Below, piece by piece: positions 31,505 to 42,049 of a stretch of 52,087 nt of DNA. The DNA comes from an uncultured SAR86 cluster bacterium (lineage in GTDB: Bacteria > Pseudomonadota > Gammaproteobacteria > Magnimaribacterales > D2472). The stretch's first letter is position 1, and the number at the start of each line of letters is the position of its first letter. The notes below the pieces were generated by a model, which saw only the letters and a program-made list of their open reading frames with translations, was not told the origin of the DNA and searched no databases. The stretch is from the NCBI GenBank assembly GCA_902517425.1, contig CABYCI010000004.1, forward strand, positions 1 to 52,087, read 5' to 3'. The translations under genes were made by a program, and so were the position numbers.

Positions 31505-34163
31505 TCCAATTGGATCCAATTGCCGCCTCGGCTATAAGAGGAATATTTAGCTCCACAGTTTGCTCCATAGTCTCTTTCATTTTTTCCATTACTTTATCTG
31601 CATGATCTATTGGACACTCAAATACTAATTCGTCGTGAACCTGCATTATCATTTGTACTTCTGGCATTTCTTTCAAAATAAGATCATCAATATCCAACAT
31701 AGCTTTTTTAATAATATCTGCTGCAGATCCTTGAAGAGGAGCATTAATTGCGGCTCTTTCCGCTGCTTGCCGCCTCAAGCCATTTGCAGCATTAATCTCA
31801 TTTAAATATAGACGTCTTCCCATAATGGTTTCAACATATTTATCTTCTTTGGCCTGAGCTTTTATGTTGTCCATATAATCTCGTACTCCTGTATATCTAT
31901 TAAAGTAGGTATCTAAATATACTTGTGCTTCTGCTCTTGGAATGCCTAACTGTCTGGTAAGGCCAAAAGCAGACATGCCATACATTAATCCAAAATTAAT
32001 TGCTTTGGCGCTTCTTCTTTGATCTTGACTAACATCATTTATTGAAACATCAAATACCTCTGCAGCAGTTGATGAATGAACATCGATATTGTTATTGAAG
32101 GCATTAGTAAGATTTGTATCTTTAGATAGATGAGCCATTATTCTTAGTTCAATCTGAGAGTAATCTGCAGATATCATAGTGTTGCCCTCTTCTGGAACAA
32201 AAGCCTCCCTTATTCTCCTTCCTTCTGCAGTTTTGATTGGAATATTCTGAAGATTAGGCTCTGTTGATGATAGCCTTCCTGTTGAAGTAACAGCTTGTTG
32301 ATAGGAGGTATGTATTCTTTCTGTTTTTGGGTTTTCTATATTTATCAAGCTATCGGTATAAGTTGATTTTAATTTAGCTAATGTTCTGTATTGCAAAATA
32401 ATCTTTGGAAGTTCATATTCTTCTGAAAGTCTTTTAAGAGTATCTTCATTCGTTGAGGGCTGACCCTTTGGTGTTTTTTTAAGAACAGGCAGACCTTGTT
32501 TTTCATACAAGATTTCAAGCAATTGTTTTGGAGAATCAAGATTAAATTCTTCCCCAGCAATCTTATAAGCTTGAGATGAAAGATCATCTATCTTTCCACC
32601 AAGTTCTTTTGAGTGATTGGCTAATTTTTTCTTGTCTATTTTTGCACCATTTTGTTCTACTCTAGAAAGAACATGAACTAATGGATACTCAAGATCCTGC
32701 AATAATTTTTCTTGAGTTGGTTTCTCTTTAAGCATTGGTGCCAATACGTTATATAACCTTAAAGTTATATCAGCATCTTCTGCGGCATAGTCCGAAGCTA
32801 TGTCTAATTTTACTTCAGCAAAGCTTATCTGTTTTGATGCCGTCCCTGTAACATCAGTGTATTTGGTTGTTGTGTAGTTCAAGTAATAATCAGCAAGTCT
32901 ATCCATTCCGTGGCGGGTTGCTGTGCTGTTTAATACGTATGACATGAGCATAGTATCAGCCAAGAATTTTGTTAACTTGATGCCATGTCTAGCAAGAATA
33001 GGTATATCAAACTTCAAGTTCTGTCCTATTGCTTTATTTTGATTTTCTTCTATTGCTGGGCCAAGGGTATCTACGACATATGCCAAACTCAATTGTTTAG
33101 GACAGCCATCATAAGAATGAGCAATTGGTATATAACATCCTTCGTTTTCAGAAACAGACAGGGAAATACCTATAAGGTTAGCTGATACTGTATTTACAGA
33201 ATCGGTTTCAGTATCTATAGCAAAGGCTTTTGATTTATTTATTTTATTAACCCAACTTTTCAAACTTTTATCATCCAGCACTGTCTCATAATTTGAGTCT
33301 TTCTTTGGAGCTTCTTTTTCTTTATTTTTATCGGCAGCCTTAAATTCAAGATCTGCAAAAAGATTATCCAGTCCCTCTTCATCTGGATTAAATACAAGAA
33401 GGTCTTGAAACTTTAAACCTATATCAACATCATTTTTTAAAGATACCAATTCGATATTCCTATCCAAATCATCAAGAGAATTTCTAAGATTATCTCCAAC
33501 CACCCCTTTTATTGATTCTGCATTTTGTTTTATTGTTTTCAAATCACCATATTCAGACAACCATTTAGCTGCAGTTTTTTGTCCTACTTTTGGCACACCA
33601 GGTATATTGTCAGAAGTGTCGCCAACCAAAGCGAGCATATCTCTAATTTGGTTTGGTTTTACACCAAATTTTTCAAATACGCCTTCTTCATTAAAAATTT
33701 TGTGCTTCATGGTATCCATCATTGTTGTATGAGGATCTTCAACAAGCTGCATCAAATCTTTATCTAAAGATGATATGACACATTTATAATTTGCATCTTT
33801 TGCCATGTTTGCAATAGTTGCAATAACATCATCAGCTTCAACTCCCTCTATCTCTATTAATGGAAATCCGATGGCGCGGCAAATTGATTTAACTGGAACA
33901 AGTTGATCTCTTAATTCATCTGGCATGGGAGGTCTATTAGCTTTATATTCTGAATAAATATCACTTCTAAAAGTTTTTCCCTTTGCATCGAAAACAACAA
34001 TTATCGAAGAGCCTTCGCTGTCTTTTTTTAAATTCATCAGCATATTTGTTACACCTTTTACTGCACCAGTCGGCTGACCAGAGGATGTGCTGAGGGGAGG
34101 CATGGCATGGTAAGCTCTATAAAGATAAGAGGAGCCATCTATTACAAAAATTCTATCTTTCAT
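31491..34163 (-). CDS. polA: DNA polymerase I
   Basis: FLAP/5'-3' exonuclease N-terminus, 3'-5' exonuclease FAIDTETDS and YAAEDADITL, polymerase DYSQIELRIMAH, RRSAKAINFGLMYGMS, MQVHDELVFE. Confidence 0.98.
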   Translation of the reverse strand: MKDRIFVIDGSSYLYRAYHAMPPLSTSSGQPTGAVKGVTNMLMNLKKDSEGSSIIVVFDAKGKTFRSDIYSEYKANRPPMPDELRDQLVPVKSICRAIGFPLIEIEGVEADDVIATIANMAKDANYKCVISSLDKDLMQLVEDPHTTMMDTMKHKIFNEEGVFEKFGVKPNQIRDMLALVGDTSDNIPGVPKVGQKTAAKWLSEYGDLKTIKQNAESIKGVVGDNLRNSLDDLDRNIELVSLKNDVDIGLKFQDLLVFNPDEEGLDNLFADLEFKAADKNKEKEAPKKDSNYETVLDDKSLKSWVNKINKSKAFAIDTETDSVNTVSANLIGISLSVSENEGCYIPIAHSYDGCPKQLSLAYVVDTLGPAIEENQNKAIGQNLKFDIPILARHGIKLTKFLADTMLMSYVLNSTATRHGMDRLADYYLNYTTTKYTDVTGTASKQISFAEVKLDIASDYAAEDADITLRLYNVLAPMLKEKPTQEKLLQDLEYPLVHVLSRVEQNGAKIDKKKLANHSKELGGKIDDLSSQAYKIAGEEFNLDSPKQLLEILYEKQGLPVLKKTPKGQPSTNEDTLKRLSEEYELPKIILQYRTLAKLKSTYTDSLINIENPKTERIHTSYQQAVTSTGRLSSTEPNLQNIPIKTAEGRRIREAFVPEEGNTMISADYSQIELRIMAHLSKDTNLTNAFNNNIDVHSSTAAEVFDVSINDVSQDQRRSAKAINFGLMYGMSAFGLTRQLGIPRAEAQVYLDTYFNRYTGVRDYMDNIKAQAKEDKYVETIMGRRLYLNEINAANGLRRQAAERAAINAPLQGSAADIIKKAMLDIDDLILKEMPEVQMIMQVHDELVFECPIDHADKVMEKMKETMEQTVELNIPLIAEAAIGSNWNEAH

Positions 34164-34226
34164 GATTAAGTTTTATATGCTGTATTATGACTCTTGTTTT
34201 TCTATAATGGAAAAAATTAAATAAAA

Positions 34227-34730
34227 ATGTACAAAAATTTAAATTTTATTAAAGATATCTTTCACAATCATTTTGAGTTGTCTGTTGCAGCATCCTCAAC
34301 ATCTATTGTGCTTATAGCAATTGCTATGGATCGGATATTTTTTCTTCAGGCATGTCCTCTTTGCATACTAACAAGATATGTATTTGTTTTATTGGCGTTA
34401 TCTGCTCTTACTTCAATGATAATAAAGAGCAAAGTGCTTGGTCGTCTTTTAATAATAGTTTCTTCAAGCTTAGGACTATTGGTTACATCAAGGCAAATTT
34501 ATATACAGAGCATGTCTTTAGAAGATATATCTCAGCTATCAGGGTGTAGCATGCCCTTTCACACTCAAGTTGAGTACTTTGGATTAATAGAAGCTATTAA
34601 TAAAACGCTAGCAGGAGGGCCGAGCTGCGCAGAAGATGGATGGAGGTTTTTATTTAATTTTGCAGAATGGGGTTTTATTTTTTTTCTAATCTATTTAATT
34701 AGCACAATTTTAAAGCTAAGAAAAAGTTAA
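34227..34730 (+). CDS. dsbB: Disulfide bond formation protein DsbB
   Basis: FLQACPLCILTRYVF (CxxC) and periplasmic Cys pair (SGCSMPF..GPSCAEDGWRF); four TM. Confidence 0.92.
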   Translation: MYKNLNFIKDIFHNHFELSVAASSTSIVLIAIAMDRIFFLQACPLCILTRYVFVLLALSALTSMIIKSKVLGRLLIIVSSSLGLLVTSRQIYIQSMSLEDISQLSGCSMPFHTQVEYFGLIEAINKTLAGGPSCAEDGWRFLFNFAEWGFIFFLIYLISTILKLRKS

Positions 34731-34804
34731 AATCCTTGTTTTATGTAGTAAAACTACACATATATTTGTTTGTAAAGCCTGTTAATATAGGTTTTTTTGT
34801 TTTA

Positions 34805-34833
34805 TTGACTTTTTTTGTCTAATAAATTTAAAT
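34805..34833 (+). promoter_or_regulatory. Candidate sigma70 promoter for pckA
   Basis: TTGACT (34805-34810), 17-nt spacer, TTAAAT (34828-34833, weak -10). Confidence 0.35.
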
Positions 34834-34857
34834 TCACTACATAGTATTTCTTATAAG

Positions 34858-34944
34858 AACTAACAATACATATATTATAGGTACATAATTATCTCCTCTA
34901 CATATATAATTATTCCCCCCAAGTACCTATAATATTTGTTAGTT
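34858..34944 (+). promoter_or_regulatory. Long imperfect inverted repeat / leader hairpin immediately upstream of pckA
   Basis: AACTAACAA[tacat]ATATTATAGGTAC (34858-34884) pairs with GTACCTATAATATTTGTTAGTT (34923-34944); inner ATAATTAT (34885-34892) pairs with ATAATTAT (34906-34913). Confidence 0.7.
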
Positions 34945-34949
34945 TAACT

Positions 34950-36503
34950 ATGAATAATCAATCGCAATTTTCACAAGCTATAGAGCTATCGACTGAAGAG
35001 TTGATTCAAGCTGCTGTTGATAATAATGAAGGTGTTATTGCCAGCAATGGTGCTTTTTCAACAAGCACTGGAGAGAGAACAGGCAGAAGTCCGAATGATA
35101 GATTTATTGTTAAAGAATCTGAAACAGCAGATTTAATAGATTGGGGCGAAGTCAACAAGCCATTTGATGAAGAAAAATTTAATTTGTTGTGGGCTAAAGT
35201 AAATTCTTATATTTCCAAAAGTAGCAGTTATATGTCTAAGGTTCATGTTGGATCCCATGATGATCATTACCTTCCTGTCCAAGTTACAACTGAAACTGCT
35301 TGGCATTCTCTTTTTGCAAGACTCATTTTTGTTTGTACTGATACATATAATCCAAGCAATAAGAAAGAATGGGAAATTATTAGTGCTGCAAACTTTAAAT
35401 GTGAGCCTGAGACAGATGGAACAAATTCTGAAAGCTGTGTAATTATAAATTTTGCACAAAGAAAGGTGATTATTGCAGGAATGAAATACGCCGGTGAGCT
35501 TAAGAAATCTATGTTCTCAGTTCAAAATTTTTTACTTCCTGAAAAAGGAGTTTTGCCTATGCACTGCTCTGCAAATGTTAATGCGAAAGGTGACGTTGCT
35601 CTATTCTTTGGTCTTTCAGGAACAGGAAAAACTACCTTATCTGCTGATCCACAATGTTCATTGATTGGAGATGATGAACACGGATGGAGTCCTGGCGCAG
35701 TATTTAATTTTGAAGGTGGTTGTTATGCTAAAACTATCGATCTCACAGAAGAAAATGAACCTGTTATATACAAAGCTATTAAACATGGAAGTGTCATAGA
35801 AAATGTATTTCTTAATGATTTGAAAGAGCCTGATTATTCAAATACTTCTCTTTCACAAAATGGAAGATGCTGCTATCCAAGATCTCATATCGATGCAGCT
35901 GTTGAAGGCAATGCTGCTGGTGAACCAAAGACAGTTATTTTCTTAACATGCGATCTTACTGGTTTAATCCCACCCGTATCTATACTTTCTAAAGAAAGTG
36001 CTGCATATCATTTTTTAAGTGGCTATACCGCTAAAGTTGGCTCCACTGAAATGGGTTCAGGATCTGATATTGAATCTACTTTCTCAACATGTTTTGGTGC
36101 ACCCTTTTTCCCAAGACCGGCTGGAGTATATGCAGACTTGCTTATGAAAAGAGTTGAAGATTTTGGTGCGAAAGTTTATCTAGTGAATACTGGTTGGACC
36201 GGAGGTCCTTATGGAGTTGGATCTAGGTTCAAAATTCCGACCACAAGAAGAATTGTTAATGCTATTCAAGATGGTGAGTTAGATAATATAAATACCCAAA
36301 CTATTCCAGGATTAAATTTAAATGTTCCTATTGAAGTTGAGGGTGTTGATTCAAATTTACTTAATCCTATCAACACATGGGAAGATAAAGAACAATACAA
36401 AAAATATCTAAACGAATTAATTACAAAATTCCAAACAAACTTCAAAAAATTTAATGTTAAACCTGAAATCGTAAAAGCTGGTCCAGGGTTTAATGACGAA
36501 TGA
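34950..36503 (+). CDS. pckA: Phosphoenolpyruvate carboxykinase (ATP)
   Basis: [53 protein letters not shown]. Confidence 0.97.
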   Translation: MNNQSQFSQAIELSTEELIQAAVDNNEGVIASNGAFSTSTGERTGRSPNDRFIVKESETADLIDWGEVNKPFDEEKFNLLWAKVNSYISKSSSYMSKVHVGSHDDHYLPVQVTTETAWHSLFARLIFVCTDTYNPSNKKEWEIISAANFKCEPETDGTNSESCVIINFAQRKVIIAGMKYAGELKKSMFSVQNFLLPEKGVLPMHCSANVNAKGDVALFFGLSGTGKTTLSADPQCSLIGDDEHGWSPGAVFNFEGGCYAKTIDLTEENEPVIYKAIKHGSVIENVFLNDLKEPDYSNTSLSQNGRCCYPRSHIDAAVEGNAAGEPKTVIFLTCDLTGLIPPVSILSKESAAYHFLSGYTAKVGSTEMGSGSDIESTFSTCFGAPFFPRPAGVYADLLMKRVEDFGAKVYLVNTGWTGGPYGVGSRFKIPTTRRIVNAIQDGELDNINTQTIPGLNLNVPIEVEGVDSNLLNPINTWEDKEQYKKYLNELITKFQTNFKKFNVKPEIVKAGPGFNDE

Positions 36504-37998
36504 ATCTTTAAAAAATAGACTTAACGAATTAAAAGACAAGGGCTTCTTTGATGAGCTTATTATAAAAAGAGGAATTGAAAAAGAATTCTTCAGGGTTGAT
36601 TCCAACGGTTTTATTTCTAAAAATTCTCATCCTAAATCTTTAGGTTCTGCACTAAAAAATAAATACATCACCACTGATTTTGCCGAAGCTCAAGTTGAGC
36701 TAGTTACACCAACCTTTGAAGATATCAATGAGCTGTATGATTTTCTTCACTCACTCCACGTATTTGTCGCAAAAAACATAGATAAAGATGAAATGTTATG
36801 GCCTCTTTCAATGCCCCCAAGAATTGAAGACGAATCTGAAATCAACTTAGGTTATTACCATCAATCAGGGATAGGCTTGTTGAAACATGTTTATCGAAGA
36901 GGGTTAAAAGTTAGATACGGTGCCACTATGCAGTGTGTATCCGGCATGCATTATAATTTTTCTATAAAGCGAAACTCTTTTCCGACATTAATAAACTCAT
37001 CCGACCAAAAAGATATTAATGATGCATATTTGGGCTTGGTAAGAAACTTTAAAAGAATTTATTGGTATGTATTGGCTGAGTTTGGCCAAACAAATGTTGT
37101 CGATAAATCATTTGTAAATAATAGAAGTCATAATCTTGAAAAACTAAATGAAGATGATATGTATCTAAAGGAGGCGACTTCATTAAGAATGAGTGAAATA
37201 GGGTATCAAAGCAAAGCACAAAAAGGTCTTGATATTAAATACAATTCATTAAGTAGTTTCTTGGAAAAGATAAAATCTGCCATCACAGTTCCCTATGAAG
37301 AGTTCAAAAATAAAAATCTACTGGATTCTAATGGAGAATATCATCAGATTTCTGATGGCGTAATACAAATTGAAAATGAATATTACGATTCAATAAGGCC
37401 AAAAAGATCCGCATCTAATGACATGAGGCCATATGAGTTGTTAAAAAATTTTGGTATTGAATATCTTGAAATAAGAGGGGTAGATATCTCACCGACTGAT
37501 ATAACTGGTATGTCTAAACATCATATTAGGTTCCTTGATCTTATTCTTATATATTGCTTAGTATCACCTAGCCCAAAAATTACGCCTGAAGAGAAGAAGG
37601 TTATAGATTCAAATGATTATATTTCGATCTACAACGGAAGGAATAACGAAGCTGATGTTGTTATAGACGGCAATAAGACAAATATTGAACTAGCTAAGCA
37701 AAAAATCTTAGGCGAATTAGAATATATTGCTGATTTTATGGGTGAAAGTGATTTATTTCATCAAGCGATTAATCATGTAACGGAATTGCCGAAAGGCGAA
37801 CTTCCACAAAAGCCATTCCATGAATATGGAATAGAGCTAGCTAAAAAAAATCTTGCTATATTAAAATCATCTAAAGAAAAAAATATTGATAGTATTAAGA
37901 AAGAGGTAGCACTATCATTAGAAGAGTTGGAAAATATGCCTAAAAATTCAATTGAAGAAATGAATAAATTTGTTAAAAGCTATAATTTAGATCTTTAG
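36493..37998 (+). CDS. gshA: Glutamate-cysteine ligase
   Basis: [50 protein letters not shown]; overlaps the pckA 3' end. Confidence 0.95.
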   Translation: MTNESLKNRLNELKDKGFFDELIIKRGIEKEFFRVDSNGFISKNSHPKSLGSALKNKYITTDFAEAQVELVTPTFEDINELYDFLHSLHVFVAKNIDKDEMLWPLSMPPRIEDESEINLGYYHQSGIGLLKHVYRRGLKVRYGATMQCVSGMHYNFSIKRNSFPTLINSSDQKDINDAYLGLVRNFKRIYWYVLAEFGQTNVVDKSFVNNRSHNLEKLNEDDMYLKEATSLRMSEIGYQSKAQKGLDIKYNSLSSFLEKIKSAITVPYEEFKNKNLLDSNGEYHQISDGVIQIENEYYDSIRPKRSASNDMRPYELLKNFGIEYLEIRGVDISPTDITGMSKHHIRFLDLILIYCLVSPSPKITPEEKKVIDSNDYISIYNGRNNEADVVIDGNKTNIELAKQKILGELEYIADFMGESDLFHQAINHVTELPKGELPQKPFHEYGIELAKKNLAILKSSKEKNIDSIKKEVALSLEELENMPKNSIEEMNKFVKSYNLDL

Positions 37999-38006
37999 GG
38001 GGAGCT

Positions 38007-39005
38007 ATGAAAACTTTACAATGTGTTGAACTGGGAATGCCTGATAAATTACAAATTAATGAAGTACCAGATCCTGAGGTGCATCCTGAGCATGTCTTAA
38101 TTGAAAATAAAGCAGCGAGTGTTAATTTTCCTGATGTTCTTATGATTCAGGGTTTATATCAATTTCAACCTGAACTACCTTTCACGCCCGGTGGTGAATC
38201 TGCTGGAATAGTTTCTGCTATTGGCGAAGGAGTGGAAAATATCTCAGTTGGGGATAGAGTATTTGCAATGACAGGCATGGGTGCATTTTCAGAAAAAATT
38301 GTTGCACACCATAGCTCTGTTGTAAAAATCCCTGAAAATATGGAATTTGAAACAGCGGCAGCCCTTCCAATGACTTATGGAACCTCTTTATATGCTCTTA
38401 AACAAAGAGCTGAACTTAAGGAAGGAGAAACTCTTTTAGTTTTAGGTGCAGCTGGTGGCGTTGGTCTTGCAACAGTAGAACTTGGTAAAGCAATGGGCGC
38501 AAAAGTAATAGCAGCTGCGTCAACTCAAGAGAAAATAGATTTATGTAAACAACATGGTGCTGATGAGGGTTTTATATACCCCACAGGAAAACTCGATAGG
38601 GATCAACAAAAAGAACTTTCTTCTAAGATTAAAGAGTTAACAGGAGGTATGGGAGCAAATGTTGTTTATGATCCTGTTGGAGATTCATATTCTGAGCCAT
38701 GCATTAGAGCTACAGCTTGGGACGGAAGATATCTAGTCATTGGTTTCGCTGCAGGAGAAATTCCAAAGATACCAATTAACCTTGCCCTTTTAAAAGGCAT
38801 GAAAATAGTTGGCGTATTTTGGGGCGCCTGGGTTGGTATGTTTCCTCAAGAGAATAAGAAAAATTTCGAAGAGCTTTTTCAACTTTATTCTGATGGAAAA
38901 ATTAACCCTGAAGTTTCTGATTCATTTAGTTTAGATGATGGCGCGCAAGCAATAGCACATTTAAAAGATAGAAAAGCTAAAGGTAAAGTAATTATTAAAA
39001 TATGA
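38007..39005 (+). CDS. NAD(P)H:quinone oxidoreductase-like MDR/zinc-independent alcohol dehydrogenase family
   Basis: NFPDVLMIQGLYQFQPELPFTPGGESAG, VLGAAGGVGLATVELGKAMGA. Confidence 0.92.
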   Translation: MKTLQCVELGMPDKLQINEVPDPEVHPEHVLIENKAASVNFPDVLMIQGLYQFQPELPFTPGGESAGIVSAIGEGVENISVGDRVFAMTGMGAFSEKIVAHHSSVVKIPENMEFETAAALPMTYGTSLYALKQRAELKEGETLLVLGAAGGVGLATVELGKAMGAKVIAAASTQEKIDLCKQHGADEGFIYPTGKLDRDQQKELSSKIKELTGGMGANVVYDPVGDSYSEPCIRATAWDGRYLVIGFAAGEIPKIPINLALLKGMKIVGVFWGAWVGMFPQENKKNFEELFQLYSDGKINPEVSDSFSLDDGAQAIAHLKDRKAKGKVIIKI

Positions 39006-39010
39006 AAACT

Positions 39011-39646
39011 TTAGTCTTGTGTTACAGATTGATAAGTTAAGGATAATCTTGAAATATCGAACGGCGGTCTAAACACTCCTGCAAATTCCCCTTTAGGATT
39101 TAATAAAATAATATTATTAACATGATTATCTAAGTGAGAATGATCCATTGAATCGCCTCCAGGCATTACATTGTTGACAGAAAGTTGAGTTGCAAGGCTT
39201 ATAAGCATTGGTCTGATATTTGAGACTCCGATAAAAGCTTCGTCAAAACCTTTTGCATATTTATTAATGTCTTCTGGACTATCTCTTTCAGGATCAATAG
39301 AAACTAAAACCCACTGCTTATCTTCTAGGGGATATTCTTTTTCTCGTAAAACTTTTATTAGTTTTGAAATTTGATACATGGTTGTGGGACATTCATCAGG
39401 ACATCTTGTAAATCCAAAGTACATCAAGGTCCACTTGTTATTTAAATCAGATTTATTAAATTCTTTCCCATTTAAGGAATAAAAACTAAAGTCCGAAATT
39501 TCTTTAGGGGTTTCAAATAAGAACAGGCCATTGATTAAAAGCTCATTTGCACTCAGCACTCTTGGTTTAGTTAATTTATTAATAAACAGTGTTAAAACCA
39601 CAAATATAAATAATGCAATTAGTAGAATATTTCTCTTTATCGTCAT
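39011..39646 (-). CDS. SCO1/SenC family copper chaperone
   Basis: YFGFTRCPDECPTTMYQIS (CxxxC), SIDPERDSPE, MDHSHLDNHV. Confidence 0.93.
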   Translation of the reverse strand: MTIKRNILLIALFIFVVLTLFINKLTKPRVLSANELLINGLFLFETPKEISDFSFYSLNGKEFNKSDLNNKWTLMYFGFTRCPDECPTTMYQISKLIKVLREKEYPLEDKQWVLVSIDPERDSPEDINKYAKGFDEAFIGVSNIRPMLISLATQLSVNNVMPGGDSMDHSHLDNHVNNIILLNPKGEFAGVFRPPFDISRLSLTYQSVTQD

Positions 39647-40512
39647 TAGCTTGAAATCAAAAAATGATCGATTAATAAAGCAAGAAATATTAAAAAGATA
39701 TAGTAAATTGAAAACTGAAAAGTGCTCATAGCATCTTCGTTGTCATTGCTGAAATAAAGATTAATAGAATAGTATAGAAAAATAGTGCTAAGAATTAGTG
39801 CAGAGAATAGATATATTTCACCTGACATCAAAACTACATAGGGAAGCACACTGACTATAAATAGAATAATCGTATATAAAACTATTTGTAGCTTGGTGAA
39901 GGCTACTCCATGAGTTACCGGTAACATGGGTATAGACTCTTTCGCATATTCATCCTTTCGATATATTGCTAGTGCCCAAAAATGAGGAGGTGTCCATACG
40001 AAGATTATTAACACTAATAATAAAGCATATGGATCTATGGTATTTGTTATAGACGACCAGCCAAGCAAAGGAGGTGCTGCTCCAGCTAAGCCACCAATTA
40101 CGATGTTTTGAGGAGTGGCTCTTTTTAAATAAACCGTATATATAAAGGCATACCCAACCAAAGAGGACAAAGTCAGAATCATTGTAAGGGTGTTCACATA
40201 TAGATATAAAATTAGGGCTCCTAAAATACCTATAATTAATGCGAATAATGAAGCATGTGTTGGAGATAGCTCTCCTTTGGGAAGAGGCCTTTGATCTGTT
40301 CTTGTCATAGAGGCGTCTGTATTTCTATCAATTACTTGGTTTACTGCCGCAGCTGATGCAGCACAAAATGCTATGCCTGTTAATGAAACAAATAAGTATC
40401 CGAATGAGCTTACAGATTCTTCTGCTAAAAGCATCCCAACAAAAGCACATATGAGCATCATGTAAACTACATTTGGTTTACATAGCTCATAGTAACTTCT
40501 TAAAAGTGTCAT
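39646..40512 (-). CDS. ctaB: Protoheme IX farnesyltransferase (heme O synthase)
   Basis: YYELCKPNVVYMM, NQVIDRNTDASMTRTDQRPLP, WTPPHFWALAI; ATG 40512 (track start 40560). Confidence 0.95.
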   Translation of the reverse strand: MTLLRSYYELCKPNVVYMMLICAFVGMLLAEESVSSFGYLFVSLTGIAFCAASAAAVNQVIDRNTDASMTRTDQRPLPKGELSPTHASLFALIIGILGALILYLYVNTLTMILTLSSLVGYAFIYTVYLKRATPQNIVIGGLAGAAPPLLGWSSITNTIDPYALLLVLIIFVWTPPHFWALAIYRKDEYAKESIPMLPVTHGVAFTKLQIVLYTIILFIVSVLPYVVLMSGEIYLFSALILSTIFLYYSINLYFSNDNEDAMSTFQFSIYYIFLIFLALLIDHFLISS

Positions 40513-41483
40513 TTTTTCCAAGCCAAATAATTGACTGTAAAGGTTGCTAGCAGAAGACATGCTGCAACTAGATTATGAGATATTGCAACATAAAGCGGCA
40601 ACACATAAACAACATTTATTATTCCTAATGTGATTTGTGTTAATAGCAATATACCCAATGTTGAAGCCAGTGGTGCTGCATCAGAGAACCATAATCTTGA
40701 CATAAGTATCAAAAATATAAAGGTCACTAATATTGCAGAAACTCTGTGAGTATAATGAATTGCAACTCTTGCAGGATTATCTAACAACCCATACAAATAA
40801 TTAGGTCCAACTTCTTGGTTAAGATTAAAGCCATTTTTGAAATCCATTTCAGGCAAATAACTGCCCTGACATGTTGGAAAGTCTGCACATGCTAATGAGG
40901 CATAATTGGTACTTGTCCAAACTCCTAAAAAGATTTGAAAAATTAAAACTACAATGGCAATTGCAGATATATATTTGAGATTTGAAATATTTATTTGATT
41001 AAATATCTCAAAATTTCTTGATTTTAAGAAAATAAAATAGAAAAGCGTAAGGGTTGCAAATCCACCAAAAAGGTGGGTTGTTACTATGATAGGAAGAAGA
41101 TTAAGGCTTACAGTTAAATATCCGAACAGTCCTTGGCAGCATATTAAAATTAAAAGAAAGAGTGACCATCTTTTAATTGATTTATCATCTGTTCTGCTAA
41201 ATGAAAGATATACTGACAAGATTGCAACTAAGCCAAGCGCTGCAGCAAAAAGTCTATGAACTTGCTCTGGTATTGCTTTATTAATGTCATAGGGAAACAT
41301 TGGGAATCTGCTTTCAGCTAAAGCTATTTCAACTTCATCATTTGGCCAGAAAACAAAGCCATAACATCCTGGCCAGTCTGGACAACCCAAACCGGCATCA
41401 ACAAGTCTTGTCCATGCTCCTAGGGCTATGACTACAAAAGCCATGCAGATTCCAATAAATGATAAATTTCTAATATAGTTCAT
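40509..41483 (-). CDS. ctaA: Heme A synthase
   Basis: GAWTRLVDAGLGCPDWPGCYG, EQVHRLFAAALG, ACADFPTCQG, IHYTHRVSAIL. Confidence 0.95.
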   Translation of the reverse strand: MNYIRNLSFIGICMAFVVIALGAWTRLVDAGLGCPDWPGCYGFVFWPNDEVEIALAESRFPMFPYDINKAIPEQVHRLFAAALGLVAILSVYLSFSRTDDKSIKRWSLFLLILICCQGLFGYLTVSLNLLPIIVTTHLFGGFATLTLFYFIFLKSRNFEIFNQINISNLKYISAIAIVVLIFQIFLGVWTSTNYASLACADFPTCQGSYLPEMDFKNGFNLNQEVGPNYLYGLLDNPARVAIHYTHRVSAILVTFIFLILMSRLWFSDAAPLASTLGILLLTQITLGIINVVYVLPLYVAISHNLVAACLLLATFTVNYLAWKK

Positions 41484-42049
41484 TAAATAAGCACCTTTAA
41501 GTCTTTAAGAATTAATTTTGGATCAGTGTCGGTATTAAAATACATAACCGCCCTGCCATATGGATCTATTACAAAAATCGGATTCTCTTCATTCAAATTG
41601 GTTTTAGAATTTTTTTGTAAAACGTTTAGTAAAACACCATTTTTGTCTTCGATTAGTGTCTGTCTTGGATATTGAGCCATAATAATACTTAAATCATCTT
41701 CTAGTAACTTATTGGAATAAAAGACCACTCTCTTAAGTTTATTGATATCTCTATTCAAGGCGACGTTAAGTTGTCGCATTAAATAAATTGACTCTGTACT
41801 TTTTTCAATGTCAGTAACATATACAGAAAGAACCCATTTCCCATCATCAAAATTTATTAAATCTTGTTCTCCTTTGCTATCTTTAAATTGATTAAAATTA
41901 AAATAGCTTTTGAAAAACTCTCCATTATTTTTAGTGCCTTCGGGTGACATTCCTGTTGTGAAATACAAAGTAGAGAAAACTACAACCAAGATAGGTGTTA
42001 ATAAAATTGATGCTAAAAAGAATTTACTTTTCATTTTTTTTATATCCAT
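41483..42049 (-). CDS. Membrane-anchored protein associated with cytochrome oxidase assembly (uncharacterised)
   Basis: One N-terminal TM, SCO-like thioredoxin-fold pattern without CxxxC; positioned between SURF1 and CtaA. Confidence 0.75.
   Translation of the reverse strand: MDIKKMKSKFFLASILLTPILVVVFSTLYFTTGMSPEGTKNNGEFFKSYFNFNQFKDSKGEQDLINFDDGKWVLSVYVTDIEKSTESIYLMRQLNVALNRDINKLKRVVFYSNKLLEDDLSIIMAQYPRQTLIEDKNGVLLNVLQKNSKTNLNEENPIFVIDPYGRAVMYFNTDTDPKLILKDLKVLI

Noticed and set aside
35133-35459. 108-aa minus-strand ORF antisense to pckA
   Set aside because: Shadow ORF within a strongly conserved gene.
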